NCBI GenBank assembly: GCA_016934535.1
Contig: JAFGSQ010000004.1
Location: forward strand, 1 to 43,921
Source of the DNA: a candidate division WOR-3 bacterium
GTDB taxonomy: Bacteria; SDB-A
DNA: 43,921 nt
Reading direction: 5' to 3'
The notes beneath the pieces are model-generated. The model had not been told where the DNA came from. It did not search any database and saw nothing but the letters and a program-made list of their open reading frames with translations. The stretch's first letter is position 1, and each line of letters begins with the position of its first letter. The position numbers and the translations under genes were made by a program. Of this stretch, positions 8,328 through 17,448 are shown piece by piece.

Positions 8328-9821
8328 ATGAAAAAAGGTAAATTTTTCAAATTGTCGTCTATTTTCCTGCTGATATCAGCTTATACTCAATCCTTTTTTT
8401 TAAGCGGATTCTCATTCCCGGACTCTTCTGAAGTATTGTCCGAAGAAAACCGCCTTCAATCCGAATATTCCTTCAGCGAAGTCGTCGAAAATTCTATGCC
8501 TGCTGTCGTCAGCGTCATCGCGGAAAAAAGAGTTGAATTTACATACACTGTCAATCCTTTCGGTATAATGCCTTTCAGTATGGATCCTTTAGGAATATTC
8601 GGTCCCCGCAGTTTCGGATTCGAAGAGCCCCAGCAGAGAAAAGGCGAAAGGTTTGAAAAATCGGAAGGCAGCGGTTTTGTCATATCATCCGAAGGTTATG
8701 TTTTGACTAACAACCATATAGTGGGAGGAAGCCACAGGATTTCAGTTGTTTTTCCGGACGGCACTGTATTTGAGGGAAGAGACGTCGAACTCGTCGGAAC
8801 GGATCCTCAGACAGACGTGGCGGTTTTGAAAATCAAATCCGTGTATCCTTTGCCTTGTCTGGAAAAAGGCGATTCCGACGAACTTAAACCGGGTCAATGG
8901 GTAATAGCAATAGGCTCTCCGCTGGGATTTTCCCAGACTGTTACAGCCGGCATCGTCAGTGCAGTCGGCAGAAGTGAAATCCCTCTGCCTGAAGGGCCGT
9001 CTTACCAGTATTTCATTCAGACAGACGCATCAATTAATCCGGGTAATTCAGGAGGGCCTCTTCTCGATTCACGGGGTAACGTCGTTGGAATAAATACCGC
9101 GATAACTTCTCCGACAGGTCTTAACATCGGCATCGGATTCGCCATTCCCATAAACATGGCATCCAAAATAGCCGATGAACTTATCGACACGGGCACAGTG
9201 ACCCGTTCCTATATTGGTGTCATGCTTGAAAACCTGACGTTCGATCTTAAAATCGCCATGGGAGCCGAAGACCTTCAGTCCGGTATAATAGTCACCGGGA
9301 CAGTCAAGGGATCTCCTTCAGAGAAAGCCGGTTTGATAACAGGAGACATAATATATGAGGTAAATTCAGTCCCGGTTCAAAACGTGACGAGTTTCAGAAT
9401 AGACGTTTCTCAGAGGGAACCCGGCGAGAGAATTTTACTTTCTGTCAAGCGGGGTAATTCAGATCTGAATTTGGAAATATTTCTTGAAGAGTTTTTGCAG
9501 AAGGAAATTCCGGTCCCCGAAGTTGTCGATGTCGCCGGCCCATGGCTCGGCATTGAAATCCGCGAGCTTGACGAAAGACAGACTGAAAACCTGAATCTCA
9601 GCGGAAAAGCTGTTTATGTCGCACAAGTGCGCCAGGGTTCCGCAGGACACAGGGCAGGCCTCGCTCAAAGAGACATCATAGTAAAAGTCGGAGAAATTCA
9701 AATTGAAAGTCTTGCCGACTATGAAAGAGCCGCCGAACTTTATAAAAACGGGACAAAGCCTCTTCTTTTTCAAGTCATAAGAAACGGCATAAATCATTTC
9801 ACTGCCGTCAGAACCGAGTGA
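8328..9821 (+). CDS. HtrA/DegP-family periplasmic serine protease
   Basis: A periplasmic quality-control protease that degrades or refolds misfolded envelope proteins. A signal peptide (lysine-rich start, hydrophobic to about residue 30) precedes a trypsin-like domain with the catalytic triad His130 (TNNHIVG), Asp163 (TDVAVLK) and Ser241 (NPGNSGGPL). Two PDZ domains follow, roughly at residues 290-375 and 405-495, giving the DegP/DegQ-like two-PDZ layout. The long glycine- and phenylalanine-rich insert near residues 70-100 corresponds to the LA loop. The chosen ATG at 8328 follows an AAGGGG ribosome site and begins directly with the signal peptide; an upstream in-frame GTG at 8295 would add 11 basic residues. 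The next gene starts four bases after the stop. Confidence 0.95.
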   Translation: MKKGKFFKLSSIFLLISAYTQSFFLSGFSFPDSSEVLSEENRLQSEYSFSEVVENSMPAVVSVIAEKRVEFTYTVNPFGIMPFSMDPLGIFGPRSFGFEEPQQRKGERFEKSEGSGFVISSEGYVLTNNHIVGGSHRISVVFPDGTVFEGRDVELVGTDPQTDVAVLKIKSVYPLPCLEKGDSDELKPGQWVIAIGSPLGFSQTVTAGIVSAVGRSEIPLPEGPSYQYFIQTDASINPGNSGGPLLDSRGNVVGINTAITSPTGLNIGIGFAIPINMASKIADELIDTGTVTRSYIGVMLENLTFDLKIAMGAEDLQSGIIVTGTVKGSPSEKAGLITGDIIYEVNSVPVQNVTSFRIDVSQREPGERILLSVKRGNSDLNLEIFLEEFLQKEIPVPEVVDVAGPWLGIEIRELDERQTENLNLSGKAVYVAQVRQGSAGHRAGLAQRDIIVKVGEIQIESLADYERAAELYKNGTKPLLFQVIRNGINHFTAVRTE

Positions 9822-9825
9822 GACC

Positions 9826-10521
9826 GTGTTTTATGCAATCCTGATTTTACTTATTAATTCCGCATGGAACACCTGTCCTTACGGTGAAACTGATTGCCCG
9901 GGTCTCTGCGGGAGGTTTTTCGATTCCGACTCAGACGGCATCTGCGACTTTTCTCAGCTCTCTCCGGAAGAGAGGCGTATGATCCCCGACACTGCTCAAA
10001 AGCTTCAAGACACTGCTTCGGAAATTCAGAATGAAATCATGACTCCTGAAAACGGCGGCCGGATTTCAACCGAAACTACAGAGGCTCAAGCGGACACGGT
10101 TTCCGACTGTTATTCCGCCGTGCTGTCAAATGATCCGGCTTCCGAATCCGAATCATTGCAGATTGTTGAATCAAACGACGAAGAAAACAAGGGAGATCTG
10201 TTCGGAAAAAAGTATCACTTTCTTCCGATCGCCGTCGTTTTGACCTTAATATTCTTTTTTTCGAGGCTTCTTGTAAAACTGAAAATCATTTCCCGTCAGT
10301 TCCACCTGAAGATATGGAATTTTGCATTATTCCTGACATTCGCCGTTTCATTCATTCTCGCGATAATGCTGATATTACAGGCCAATTCAGGAAAAAGGCT
10401 TGACGCGTGGTTTGACTTGCTCTACTGGCACGTCGAAACCGCATCGGCGATGGCCGTCATATCGCTGTTTCACATGGCTTGGCACGGATCGTACATCAGA
10501 AATATTTTTAAGAGAAAATAA
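9826..10521 (+). CDS. Membrane protein with Cys/Asp-rich external motif and C-terminal helices (DUF4405-like)
   Basis: A 231-residue protein translated from a GTG four bases after htrA, probably coupled to it. After a short hydrophobic start comes a cysteine-rich motif, CPYGETDCPGLCGR, and an acidic DSDSDGICD loop resembling a calcium-binding EF-hand loop. A long acidic, Ser/Thr-rich linker (about residues 45-120) leads to three hydrophobic helices. The last contains WHVETASAMAV and HMAWHGS histidines that could ligate haem, as in DUF4405/cytochrome b-like membrane proteins. I recognise similar Cys/Asp motifs next to such domains in anaerobic bacteria, but the family call is tentative and no enzymatic function can be assigned. 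Pairing with HtrA suggests an envelope role. Confidence 0.6.
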   Translation: MFYAILILLINSAWNTCPYGETDCPGLCGRFFDSDSDGICDFSQLSPEERRMIPDTAQKLQDTASEIQNEIMTPENGGRISTETTEAQADTVSDCYSAVLSNDPASESESLQIVESNDEENKGDLFGKKYHFLPIAVVLTLIFFFSRLLVKLKIISRQFHLKIWNFALFLTFAVSFILAIMLILQANSGKRLDAWFDLLYWHVETASAMAVISLFHMAWHGSYIRNIFKRK

Positions 10522-10550
10522 CTTTAACCCTGGCAAATAAATATTATTCC

Positions 10551-11519
10551 TCAATCTCTGCGAGGGTGCAGTATGCCGTTTTCAGTCGCTACGGCAGTGA
10601 TCAGTTCGCTGGGTACGGCGTCGAATGCCGGGTTGAAAAAACCGGATTCATTTACCGCGAAAATTCCGGAACCGCCGCAGCTCTTGATTTCATTTGATGA
10701 TCTTTCCTCTATGACGAAATCCGAAGCGGAAAAAATGTTATTGTCGAAAGTGGTTTCCGGGGCGACGACGTAAAAAGGTACACCGAAATGTTTTGCGCAT
10801 ATAGCGAGGTCCAGAGATCCGATTTTATTCGCGACGTCGAGATTTTTAGATATTCTGTCCGCGCCGATGATTACTGCGTCAATTGTTTCGGTTTTCATAA
10901 CATGAGCCGCCGCTGAATCGACTATAACGCGGTGAGGAATGTTTCTCTTGGAGGCTTCCCAGGCTGTGAGAGTTCCCTGAAGTCTGGGTCTGGTCTCTTT
11001 CACCCACAAAAACACTTCTTTTCCTTCAATTTCATGAGCCCATGCCGCGGCGCCGAAGGCGGTGCCCCAGCGGTAATATGCCAGAAATCCAGTATTGCAG
11101 TGTGTGATTAAAAACGATTTTTCCGGTATGAGTGAAGAAGCATTTATGACCAGTTTTTCCTCGTTTTCGACAGCTATTTTCAAATACTTTTCCGCTCCTT
11201 CGAGAGCGTCGCCCTGCCAGTTTTTCATGAAACCTAGTGCCGTAAAAAGATCCCTTGCAGTCGGTCTTGTGCGCGATAGAATGTACTCAATTTTTTCCCG
11301 TGGATACTTTTGAAAAATACCCAAAGCCCATGCGAAAACGGCTGTTATTCCTATGGCCGGAGCTCCCCTGACCGCCATTTCCGATATTGCGGCGGCGGCT
11401 TCTTCTACAGTGTTCACTCTTAGATAGTCTTCATTGAACGGCAGCTTTCGCTGATCGAGAATGAGCAAACAGTTGTTTTGCCAGAAAAGAGGTCTTGGAA
11501 AATCCTGTGAATTTCTCAT
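10551..11519 (-). CDS. mtnA: S-methyl-5-thioribose-1-phosphate isomerase (MtnA)
   Basis: Converts 5-methylthioribose-1-phosphate to the ribulose form in methionine salvage. Conserved features are RGAPAIGI at residues 51-58, the active-site THCNTG with Cys141, ETRPRLQGTLTAWE, and GADRI with Asp221 followed by DVANKIG. The protein is 322 residues, a little shorter than the usual 340-370, mainly at the N-terminus. The start codon overlaps the stop of the preceding glycosyltransferase as ATGA, so the two are coupled. Family members close to MtnA include eIF2B-like proteins and ribose-1,5-bisphosphate isomerase, but the Cys/Asp pair supports MtnA. No other methionine-salvage gene is nearby. It is the last gene of the minus-strand run and converges on the htrA-linked gene. 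Confidence 0.92.
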   Translation of the reverse strand: MRNSQDFPRPLFWQNNCLLILDQRKLPFNEDYLRVNTVEEAAAAISEMAVRGAPAIGITAVFAWALGIFQKYPREKIEYILSRTRPTARDLFTALGFMKNWQGDALEGAEKYLKIAVENEEKLVINASSLIPEKSFLITHCNTGFLAYYRWGTAFGAAAWAHEIEGKEVFLWVKETRPRLQGTLTAWEASKRNIPHRVIVDSAAAHVMKTETIDAVIIGADRISKNLDVANKIGSLDLAICAKHFGVPFYVVAPETTFDNNIFSASDFVIEERSSNEIKSCGGSGIFAVNESGFFNPAFDAVPSELITAVATENGILHPRRD

Positions 11520-12574
11520 TTGTTAAGAAGTTTTTTGTAAATAGCGAAAGTCTTTTCGGCGGTGCAGGTCCACGTGAGGTCTTTGACGTAAAGGTGAAGG
11601 TTTTTTCTTTCCTGTGTTTCAAGGAAAAATCTCATTTTCTCTTTTATGCTTTCAATGTCTTTGCAGTCGGTTTTAAACATTTCGGGGAGAAAATCTGAAC
11701 AGGGGAGGGACCTTTCAGCTATGACAGGACAATTGCAGGACAAGGCTTCGAGCGGAGGAAGACCGAAGCCTTCGTAGATGGAAGTGAACAGAAGTCCTGC
11801 GGAATGATTGTAAAGGATTCTCAGGTGATTTTTGTCGCAGTAACCGAGTTGAATTATGTTTTTGCTGTCAAAAAGTTCCTCTTTTTCATCGTTGTTCTTG
11901 CCGACTACGACAAGTTTCACTCCCTTCGGTGAAAGTGACAAAAAGGCTTCGCGCGCGGCCCTAAAGTTTTTTCTGGGTTCGAGAGTGCTGACGAACAGAA
12001 AATATTTGAAATCATTCCTGAAAGGGTGAACAGTCGCTACAGGTCTCCAAAATGATGAAACGCCCTGATGAACAACGTGGACTTTTTTTGAAATGGAAGG
12101 GAAAAATAACTTTATCTCTCTGGAGGTCTGCTCTGATATCGCAATTACAGCGTCCGGGATGACCTCGTTGAAATATCGTTCGAATTTTTTTCTCATCGCC
12201 CTGACATAATTCGGCTTTAAAAGTTCGGGGTGTGAAAAAACGACGAGATCGTGAACTGTAAAAACGATTTTCGAATTTCCCGTGTATTTGTCGGGAAGCC
12301 ATACATCGAGGCCGTGCCAGATATCCGGCTTTTTCATAGGCATCAAAAAACCTTTGAAAGCGGCGTGGTGAGATACGTTGGCGCCCTTTATCCTGTTGTT
12401 TATGAACGCCTTTTTGTCTCTTGCGATTTTTTTAAGTCTGCTGTCTCTGACGCAAAGAAGGTACTCATTTTCCGGAAAAGTATTCTTCATAGCTTCTACG
12501 AGTGCTTTGGAGTATGTTCCAATCCCGGTGGAACCCGGAGAATAGGGATTTGTGACGTCGTAAGCGATTCTCAT
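11516..12574 (-). CDS. Glycosyltransferase, GT4 family
   Basis: A 352-residue retaining glycosyltransferase with the GT-B fold. The N-terminal acceptor domain includes a glycine-rich STGIGTYSKALVEAM loop, and the C-terminal nucleotide-sugar domain has STLEPRKNF and the E-x7-E motif in YEGFGLPPLEALSCNCPV. Similarity to mannosyltransferases such as MtfB or WbaZ is suggested by the HDLVVF and EPRKNF motifs, but donor and acceptor are not determinable. It begins with an ATGA overlap on the preceding glycosyltransferase and ends with an ATGA overlap on mtnA, so all three are probably translated together. Confidence 0.88.
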   Translation of the reverse strand: MRIAYDVTNPYSPGSTGIGTYSKALVEAMKNTFPENEYLLCVRDSRLKKIARDKKAFINNRIKGANVSHHAAFKGFLMPMKKPDIWHGLDVWLPDKYTGNSKIVFTVHDLVVFSHPELLKPNYVRAMRKKFERYFNEVIPDAVIAISEQTSREIKLFFPSISKKVHVVHQGVSSFWRPVATVHPFRNDFKYFLFVSTLEPRKNFRAAREAFLSLSPKGVKLVVVGKNNDEKEELFDSKNIIQLGYCDKNHLRILYNHSAGLLFTSIYEGFGLPPLEALSCNCPVIAERSLPCSDFLPEMFKTDCKDIESIKEKMRFFLETQERKNLHLYVKDLTWTCTAEKTFAIYKKLLNK

Positions 12575-13596
12575 CTGGCGAGAATTTCTTCCAGAGCTTT
12601 TCTGAATTCGAGAGAGCTCCTCTCCGGAGACAGTTCTTTTGAAACCGTTTCAGAAAACAGTCTCGACCTTTCAAAGGTCACGCTTCCAGACAGAATATCA
12701 GCGGCTTTTCTTGCTATGAAGTAAGGATTTTGATCTTCGCACATGAGCTCGGTCCATTTTTTCGATTGGAAGTATTCAAAATTTCCGGCTCCTTTTCCGA
12801 CCAGTACCGGACATCCGCAGGCTAAAGCTTCCATCAGCGAGACGGGGAAGGGGTCGAAATCAGGAAAGTGGAAAAGAACGCCCAGATTTTTGTAAAATGC
12901 GGGCATTTTTTTGTAATCTATTATTCCGGAATATTTGGTGTTTTCGAATTTCAAGGGAGAGTCGTTCGCACCCGCTATTATTACCTGGAGGTCCGGAAGC
13001 TTCTTTTTCATCAGATAAAAACATTCATCAAGCCATCCGGGGATTTTATTCATTATGCCTCTTTTTCCGCCTTTTGATACTATCCCTACGGTGTTTTTTC
13101 TTCTGTCGCCTGAAAAAGGAAACGTTTGTCCAAGAAAAATTTCTCCTATGGAAGGTCTAACTGTTTTCACCGGGACAGTACCGGGGATCAAACCTTCAAA
13201 AGTTTTTGCTGTCAGCGAGGAAACGCTTATTGCTCCGTCTATCATGGTGAGGAAAGCTCTTATGTCCCTGGCGTATACGTCGTCGTTTTTTTTGACGTAA
13301 ATACCGGTCTCATCGGCCATTATCAGTATTATTTTCGCGCAAGTGGAAAAATTGTGCAGAACGACGGAAGGAAACAGAGGCGCACCGCCTTCCGAAATTA
13401 TGACATCCGGTTTGCAAAGAGTGAACTTGAGCCTTAGAAGGTTAAGCAAAATATGTCTGTTGCCTCTTTCCCTCAGTTTTTTGTTGCCCCGGAAATACAT
13501 GAATTTGGCTCCAATTCCGCGTGCCCAGGCGCGGTGGGCGGGATGGGGAAGCTGATGCACGAAAGCCGTTTTGATTTTTCTGCCGTTTATAATCAT
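12571..13596 (-). CDS. Glycosyltransferase, GT4-like
   Basis: A 341-residue GT-B protein with a divergent N-terminal domain and a recognisable C-terminal domain: VQIIAGAN-like strand, then FHFPDFDPFPVSLMEALACGCPVLVG, which keeps the catalytic glutamate region of GT4 enzymes. It starts at an ATG 25 bases after the tyrS stop, without an evident ribosome site, and ends in an ATGA overlap with the next glycosyltransferase. The two adjacent enzymes probably act in succession on one glycan. Substrates are unknown. Confidence 0.82.
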   Translation of the reverse strand: MIINGRKIKTAFVHQLPHPAHRAWARGIGAKFMYFRGNKKLRERGNRHILLNLLRLKFTLCKPDVIISEGGAPLFPSVVLHNFSTCAKIILIMADETGIYVKKNDDVYARDIRAFLTMIDGAISVSSLTAKTFEGLIPGTVPVKTVRPSIGEIFLGQTFPFSGDRRKNTVGIVSKGGKRGIMNKIPGWLDECFYLMKKKLPDLQVIIAGANDSPLKFENTKYSGIIDYKKMPAFYKNLGVLFHFPDFDPFPVSLMEALACGCPVLVGKGAGNFEYFQSKKWTELMCEDQNPYFIARKAADILSGSVTFERSRLFSETVSKELSPERSSLEFRKALEEILAR

Positions 13597-13621
13597 TATA
13601 AATGAAATTGACCCAAGTTTT

Positions 13622-14914
13622 TCAATCCGATATGACTATTTTTTTCCTTCTCTTTTTACCGATCCTGAGGACGGCGTTCCTGCCTTCCAAATCTTCCGGC
13701 TTGACCAAATGATCGAAATCCGCGATATTTTTGTCTTTGAGAAAGACTCCTCCCTGAGACACCGAGCGTCTTGCTTCAGAGCGGCTGACAGAAAGCGAAG
13801 AAGCGACTAGAAGCGACACTATGTCAATGCCTCCTTTTTCTGCGAAAGATGATTTCGGCACTTTATAAGAGGGAATTTCGGCTCCGGACGATCCGGCGCT
13901 GAGAATTGCCGAACTGGTCAGCACTCTGTTGTCTTTGTCTGCTGAACCGAATTCCTTTACGGATGATGAATAAGCCTCGGAAGCTTCTTCGAATCCGTGT
14001 AAAATTGAGGTCGCTTCAAAGCCGAGTATTTCCTTTGCCCTGTTGATCGGGCATATCTTTTCGTTGGTCAATTGCTTGATCTCCTCAAGAGGGAGAAAAG
14101 TGAATCTTTTAAGTGCGCTTTCGACCATGGAGTCCGGAACGTTTCTCCAGTACTGATAATAATCATAAGGCGACAGCATACCTGATGAAAGCCATACGCT
14201 TCCTTTTACGGTCTTGCCGAATTTTTCGCCGGATTCGTTGAGGAGAAGCGGGATTGTGAAACCGAAAACCTGTTCTGATTTAAGTCTTCTTATCAGATCG
14301 ATTCCAGTGACTATGTTTCCCCACTGGTCCTGTCCGCCTATCTGGACAAGGCACCCGTATTTTTCTCTGAGAAAATAAAAATCGTAGGATTGAAGTATCA
14401 TGTAAGAAAATTCAAGGAAAGTGATGCCGGTGTTCGATTCGAGTCGAAGTTTCACAGAATCAGCCGCGAGCATCTTGTTTACAGAAAAAAGAGGTCCGAT
14501 TTCCCTTAAAAAGTCGAGGAATTTCCGGTCTTTGAACCAGTCGTAATTGTTGACTATCCTGTGCGCGTGCCCTTGACTGCCGAGAAATCGGTCAATTTGA
14601 GCCGAAATGATTTCGCAATTCCTGTCTATCGAGCCACGGTCCAGCAGATTTCTTGTTTCTGTTTTTCCGGAGGGGTCTCCTACGGATCCTGTGGCGCCGC
14701 CTATAACAGCGATAACCTCATTACCTGACTTTTTCAACCATGAAAGAGCCATCAGAGGAAGGAGGTTGCCTATGTGAAGGCTTTCAGCCGTGGGGTCGAA
14801 TCCGCAATAATAAACAGACTTTTTCTCGTTGAGTATAATTTTCATCTGTTCTTCGTCAGTAGTCTGGTATATGAAACCTCTTTCCTTGAGTTCTCTGAAA
14901 AGATCCAATTTCAC
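13622..14914 (-). CDS. tyrS: Tyrosyl-tRNA synthetase
   Basis: Class I aminoacyl-tRNA synthetase that charges tRNA-Tyr. The HIGH-type motif is LHIGNL at residues 46-51, the tyrosine-binding region includes GGATGSVGDPSG and QIGGQDQWGN, and the KMSKS-type loop is KFGKT at 231-235, the form used by E. coli-type TyrS. A C-terminal S4 RNA-binding domain occupies roughly residues 360-425 (SVSRSEARRSVSQGGVFLKD). The length of 430 residues is normal. The start is a GTG close behind a GGGG ribosome site, five bases after the glgC stop. No T-box leader is visible, because the gene lies inside an operon. Confidence 0.97.
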   Translation of the reverse strand: MKLDLFRELKERGFIYQTTDEEQMKIILNEKKSVYYCGFDPTAESLHIGNLLPLMALSWLKKSGNEVIAVIGGATGSVGDPSGKTETRNLLDRGSIDRNCEIISAQIDRFLGSQGHAHRIVNNYDWFKDRKFLDFLREIGPLFSVNKMLAADSVKLRLESNTGITFLEFSYMILQSYDFYFLREKYGCLVQIGGQDQWGNIVTGIDLIRRLKSEQVFGFTIPLLLNESGEKFGKTVKGSVWLSSGMLSPYDYYQYWRNVPDSMVESALKRFTFLPLEEIKQLTNEKICPINRAKEILGFEATSILHGFEEASEAYSSSVKEFGSADKDNRVLTSSAILSAGSSGAEIPSYKVPKSSFAEKGGIDIVSLLVASSLSVSRSEARRSVSQGGVFLKDKNIADFDHLVKPEDLEGRNAVLRIGKKRRKKIVISD

Positions 14915-14919
14915 CCCCT

Positions 14920-16155
14920 TTAAATCACTGTGTGGGAAGGTATTATCGCGCCTTTTTTCACGACTGTTATTCCGTCTCTTATCCAGAAAAGGTCGCCTTT
15001 GTAATCGTCTTCGTTTTTGTGATCTCTTATTACTACGTGATTCCCGATAATGGCGTTTTTATCTATTATCGCCCTCTCTATGTGACAGGAGTTGCCGATG
15101 GATAGCAATTCTTTTCCTGTTTCCACCTGATAGTAGTCGTTGCCGAAGGCGACCGTGTTTATCAGAGTCGTGTCTTTTTTTATGTAGGACCTTATTCCAA
15201 TCAGCGTTTTAATAATTGTCGCGCCTTCTATAATGGCTCCATCGGCGATTATACTCTCGTCTATACGCGACGAGCGTACTTTTGCCGGCGGAATGTATCT
15301 TCTCATGTAGTAAACCGGGTGGTTGATTTCATCGTAGAGAGAAAAAGGGGGGAGAATATCAGTCAACGCTATGTTGGCTTTGAAATATGAGTCAATAGTC
15401 CCTATGTCGTCCCAAAATCCGTCAAAAACATAACCGAATACTTTGAAATTTTCAATTGCGTGAGGTATCAGATGTTTTCCAAAATCATTGAAATCGGATT
15501 CGAGAAGGATTTTTTCGAGTAAATCGTAATTGAAAAGGTAAATTCCCATGCTCGCCAGGTAATTCTTGCCGTTTTTTTCAAAACTTTTGAGATTCTCGAG
15601 TTTATCAGCGCCCGGTTTTTCCTGAAACTCGGTGATTTTCGAATCTTCGCCAAGTTTCATTATCCCGAATGATCCGGCTTTGTCTTTTTCGACAGGTATT
15701 GTCGAAATTGTCAACTCTGCTTCATTTGAAATGTGAAAATCGAGAAGGTTTCTGAAATCCATGTTGTAGAGCTGATCGCCCGACAGAATGAGGACGTAAT
15801 TCGGTCTTTGAACTCTAATATGTCTCAGGCACTGTCTTACAGCGTCCGCTGTGCCCTGGAACCAATCGCTTTTTTCGGGAGTCTGTTCGGCGGCGAGCAG
15901 GGAAACGAATCCTCTGCTGAAGGAGTCAAATTGATAGGTCTCGTTTATATGTCTGTTCAGCGATTCGGAATTAAACTGAGTCAGAACGAAAATTTTATTG
16001 AATCTCGAGTTGAGACAGTTCGAGACAGGAATATCCACGAGCCTGTATTTACCGCCGAAAGGTACGGCCGGTTTAGATCGCACCAAAGTCAGGGGAAAAA
16101 GACGTGTCCCCTGACCTCCGCCCATTATTACGGCGACTACCTGTGATTTTGGCAT
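14920..16155 (-). CDS. glgC: Glucose-1-phosphate adenylyltransferase (ADP-glucose pyrophosphorylase)
   Basis: Makes ADP-glucose from glucose-1-phosphate and ATP for glycogen synthesis. The nucleotidyltransferase domain starts with GGGQGTRLFPLT at residues 12-23, followed by KPAVPFGGKYRLVDIPVSNC, the sugar-binding GDQLYNMDF region and the FWDDIGTIDSY motif. A left-handed beta-helix domain with repeating isoleucine/valine hexapeptides occupies the C-terminal third. The length of 411 residues is typical. The start has AAGGAG five bases upstream of the ATG. No other glycogen gene (glgA, glgB, glgP) is in the window, so its role here rests on the single enzyme. It sits 15 bases after rocD. Confidence 0.95.
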   Translation of the reverse strand: MPKSQVVAVIMGGGQGTRLFPLTLVRSKPAVPFGGKYRLVDIPVSNCLNSRFNKIFVLTQFNSESLNRHINETYQFDSFSRGFVSLLAAEQTPEKSDWFQGTADAVRQCLRHIRVQRPNYVLILSGDQLYNMDFRNLLDFHISNEAELTISTIPVEKDKAGSFGIMKLGEDSKITEFQEKPGADKLENLKSFEKNGKNYLASMGIYLFNYDLLEKILLESDFNDFGKHLIPHAIENFKVFGYVFDGFWDDIGTIDSYFKANIALTDILPPFSLYDEINHPVYYMRRYIPPAKVRSSRIDESIIADGAIIEGATIIKTLIGIRSYIKKDTTLINTVAFGNDYYQVETGKELLSIGNSCHIERAIIDKNAIIGNHVVIRDHKNEDDYKGDLFWIRDGITVVKKGAIIPSHTVI

Positions 16156-16170
16156 GGCGACTCCTTGAAA

Positions 16171-17364
16171 TTATTGTTCAAGAACCGAAGACATCCTTTC
16201 GAGAGACCAGTCAATCTCATCTTTGGTTATTACGAGAGGGGGAGCGAAACGGAGCGTCGTGATGTGAGTCTCTTTGCAAAGGATTCCTTTTTCTTTCAAC
16301 AATTCTGCTTTACTGCGGACGCTTTCGTTTAACTCAAGGCCTATCCAGAGTCCTTTTCCCCTCAGTTCTTTCAGGTTTTTTATTTTCATTTTTCTCAAGT
16401 TTTCCAGAAGATATTTGCCCATTTTATCTGAATTGCCAGGCAGGTCTTCTTCAGCGATTATTTTCAGTGCTTCGGTTGCAACGGCTGCGGCAAGGGGGCT
16501 GCCTCCGAAAGTGCTGCCGTGTGAGCCGGGTTTTATGACGTCCATTATCTCTCTGCTCGTCATGAAAGCCGAAACCGGATAAAATCCTCCGGAGAGGGCT
16601 TTGCCCGCAATTATTCCGTCGGGTTTAACGCCTTCTTCATGCTGATAGGCGAACAGTTTTCCGGTTCGGCCCAAGCCGGATTGAATTTCATCAAGTATGA
16701 ACAACGCGTTGTTTTTTCTGCAGAGGTCCTGAGCCTGTTTCAGAAATCCGTCCGGAGGAATTATTATTCCGGCTTCACCCTGAATAGGCTCTGTCATAAA
16801 TGCCACCGTGTTTTCATCCATGGCTTTTTCGAGAGCTTTGATGTCTCCGAAAGGGATCACTTCAAAGCCTTCGGTGAAGGGTCCAAAACCTTCTTTGTAC
16901 AAAGGTTCAGTGGAAAAACTTATTATTGTAATTGTCCTGCCGTGAAAATTATTTGCGCTAATTATTATTTTTGCTTTACCCGGTTTGACTTTTTTTATGT
17001 CGTAACCCCATTTTCTTACGACCTTTATAGCCGTTTCGACCGCTTCTGCCCCTGAGTTCATCGGCAATACCGCTTCGTATCCTGTCAGTTTGTTGCATTC
17101 TTTGTAGAAAAGAGGCAGTTTGTCGTTTCTGAACGCTCTTGATGTCAGGGTGAGTTTTGACGCCTGTTCTTGCATGACCTTGACAAGTCTTGGGTGGCAA
17201 TGGCCCTGATTTAAAGCGGAGTATGCCGCAAGAAAATCCATGTATTTGTTTCCGTCGACGTCCCAAACCCAAACTCCCGAACCCTTTTCGATGACTACGT
17301 CCAGCGGATGATAGTTGTGGGCTCCTAATTTTTCTTCAGCGGCAATGCAATCACTGGTGTTCAC
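16171..17364 (-). CDS. rocD: Ornithine aminotransferase (ornithine-oxo-acid transaminase)
   Basis: PLP-dependent class III aminotransferase that moves the delta-amino group of ornithine to 2-oxoglutarate, giving glutamate semialdehyde. The N-terminal block GAHNYHPLDVVIEKG followed by WDVDGNKYMDFLAAYSA and NQGHCHP is diagnostic of ornithine aminotransferase rather than acetylornithine aminotransferase. NSGAEAVETAIK binds the cofactor phosphate, DEIQSGLGRTG contains the Asp that holds the pyridine nitrogen, and Lys255 in AGKALSGG forms the Schiff base. The length of 397 residues fits. The start is GTG with an AGGAGG site upstream. With Ior it suggests amino-acid catabolism. Confidence 0.93.
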   Translation of the reverse strand: MNTSDCIAAEEKLGAHNYHPLDVVIEKGSGVWVWDVDGNKYMDFLAAYSALNQGHCHPRLVKVMQEQASKLTLTSRAFRNDKLPLFYKECNKLTGYEAVLPMNSGAEAVETAIKVVRKWGYDIKKVKPGKAKIIISANNFHGRTITIISFSTEPLYKEGFGPFTEGFEVIPFGDIKALEKAMDENTVAFMTEPIQGEAGIIIPPDGFLKQAQDLCRKNNALFILDEIQSGLGRTGKLFAYQHEEGVKPDGIIAGKALSGGFYPVSAFMTSREIMDVIKPGSHGSTFGGSPLAAAVATEALKIIAEEDLPGNSDKMGKYLLENLRKMKIKNLKELRGKGLWIGLELNESVRSKAELLKEKGILCKETHITTLRFAPPLVITKDEIDWSLERMSSVLEQ

Positions 17365-17448
17365 AGTTCCTCCTGGTTGCTATTTAACGGTGTTTTAAGT
17401 AAATGTAATACTTTTGAGCGGTTTAATCAACTCATTAAAACAGGCGTT

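Noticed and set aside
13055-13437. Several plus-strand frames opposite the GT4-like gene
   Set aside because: They overlap each other and a gene with the GT4 donor motif; no independent evidence.
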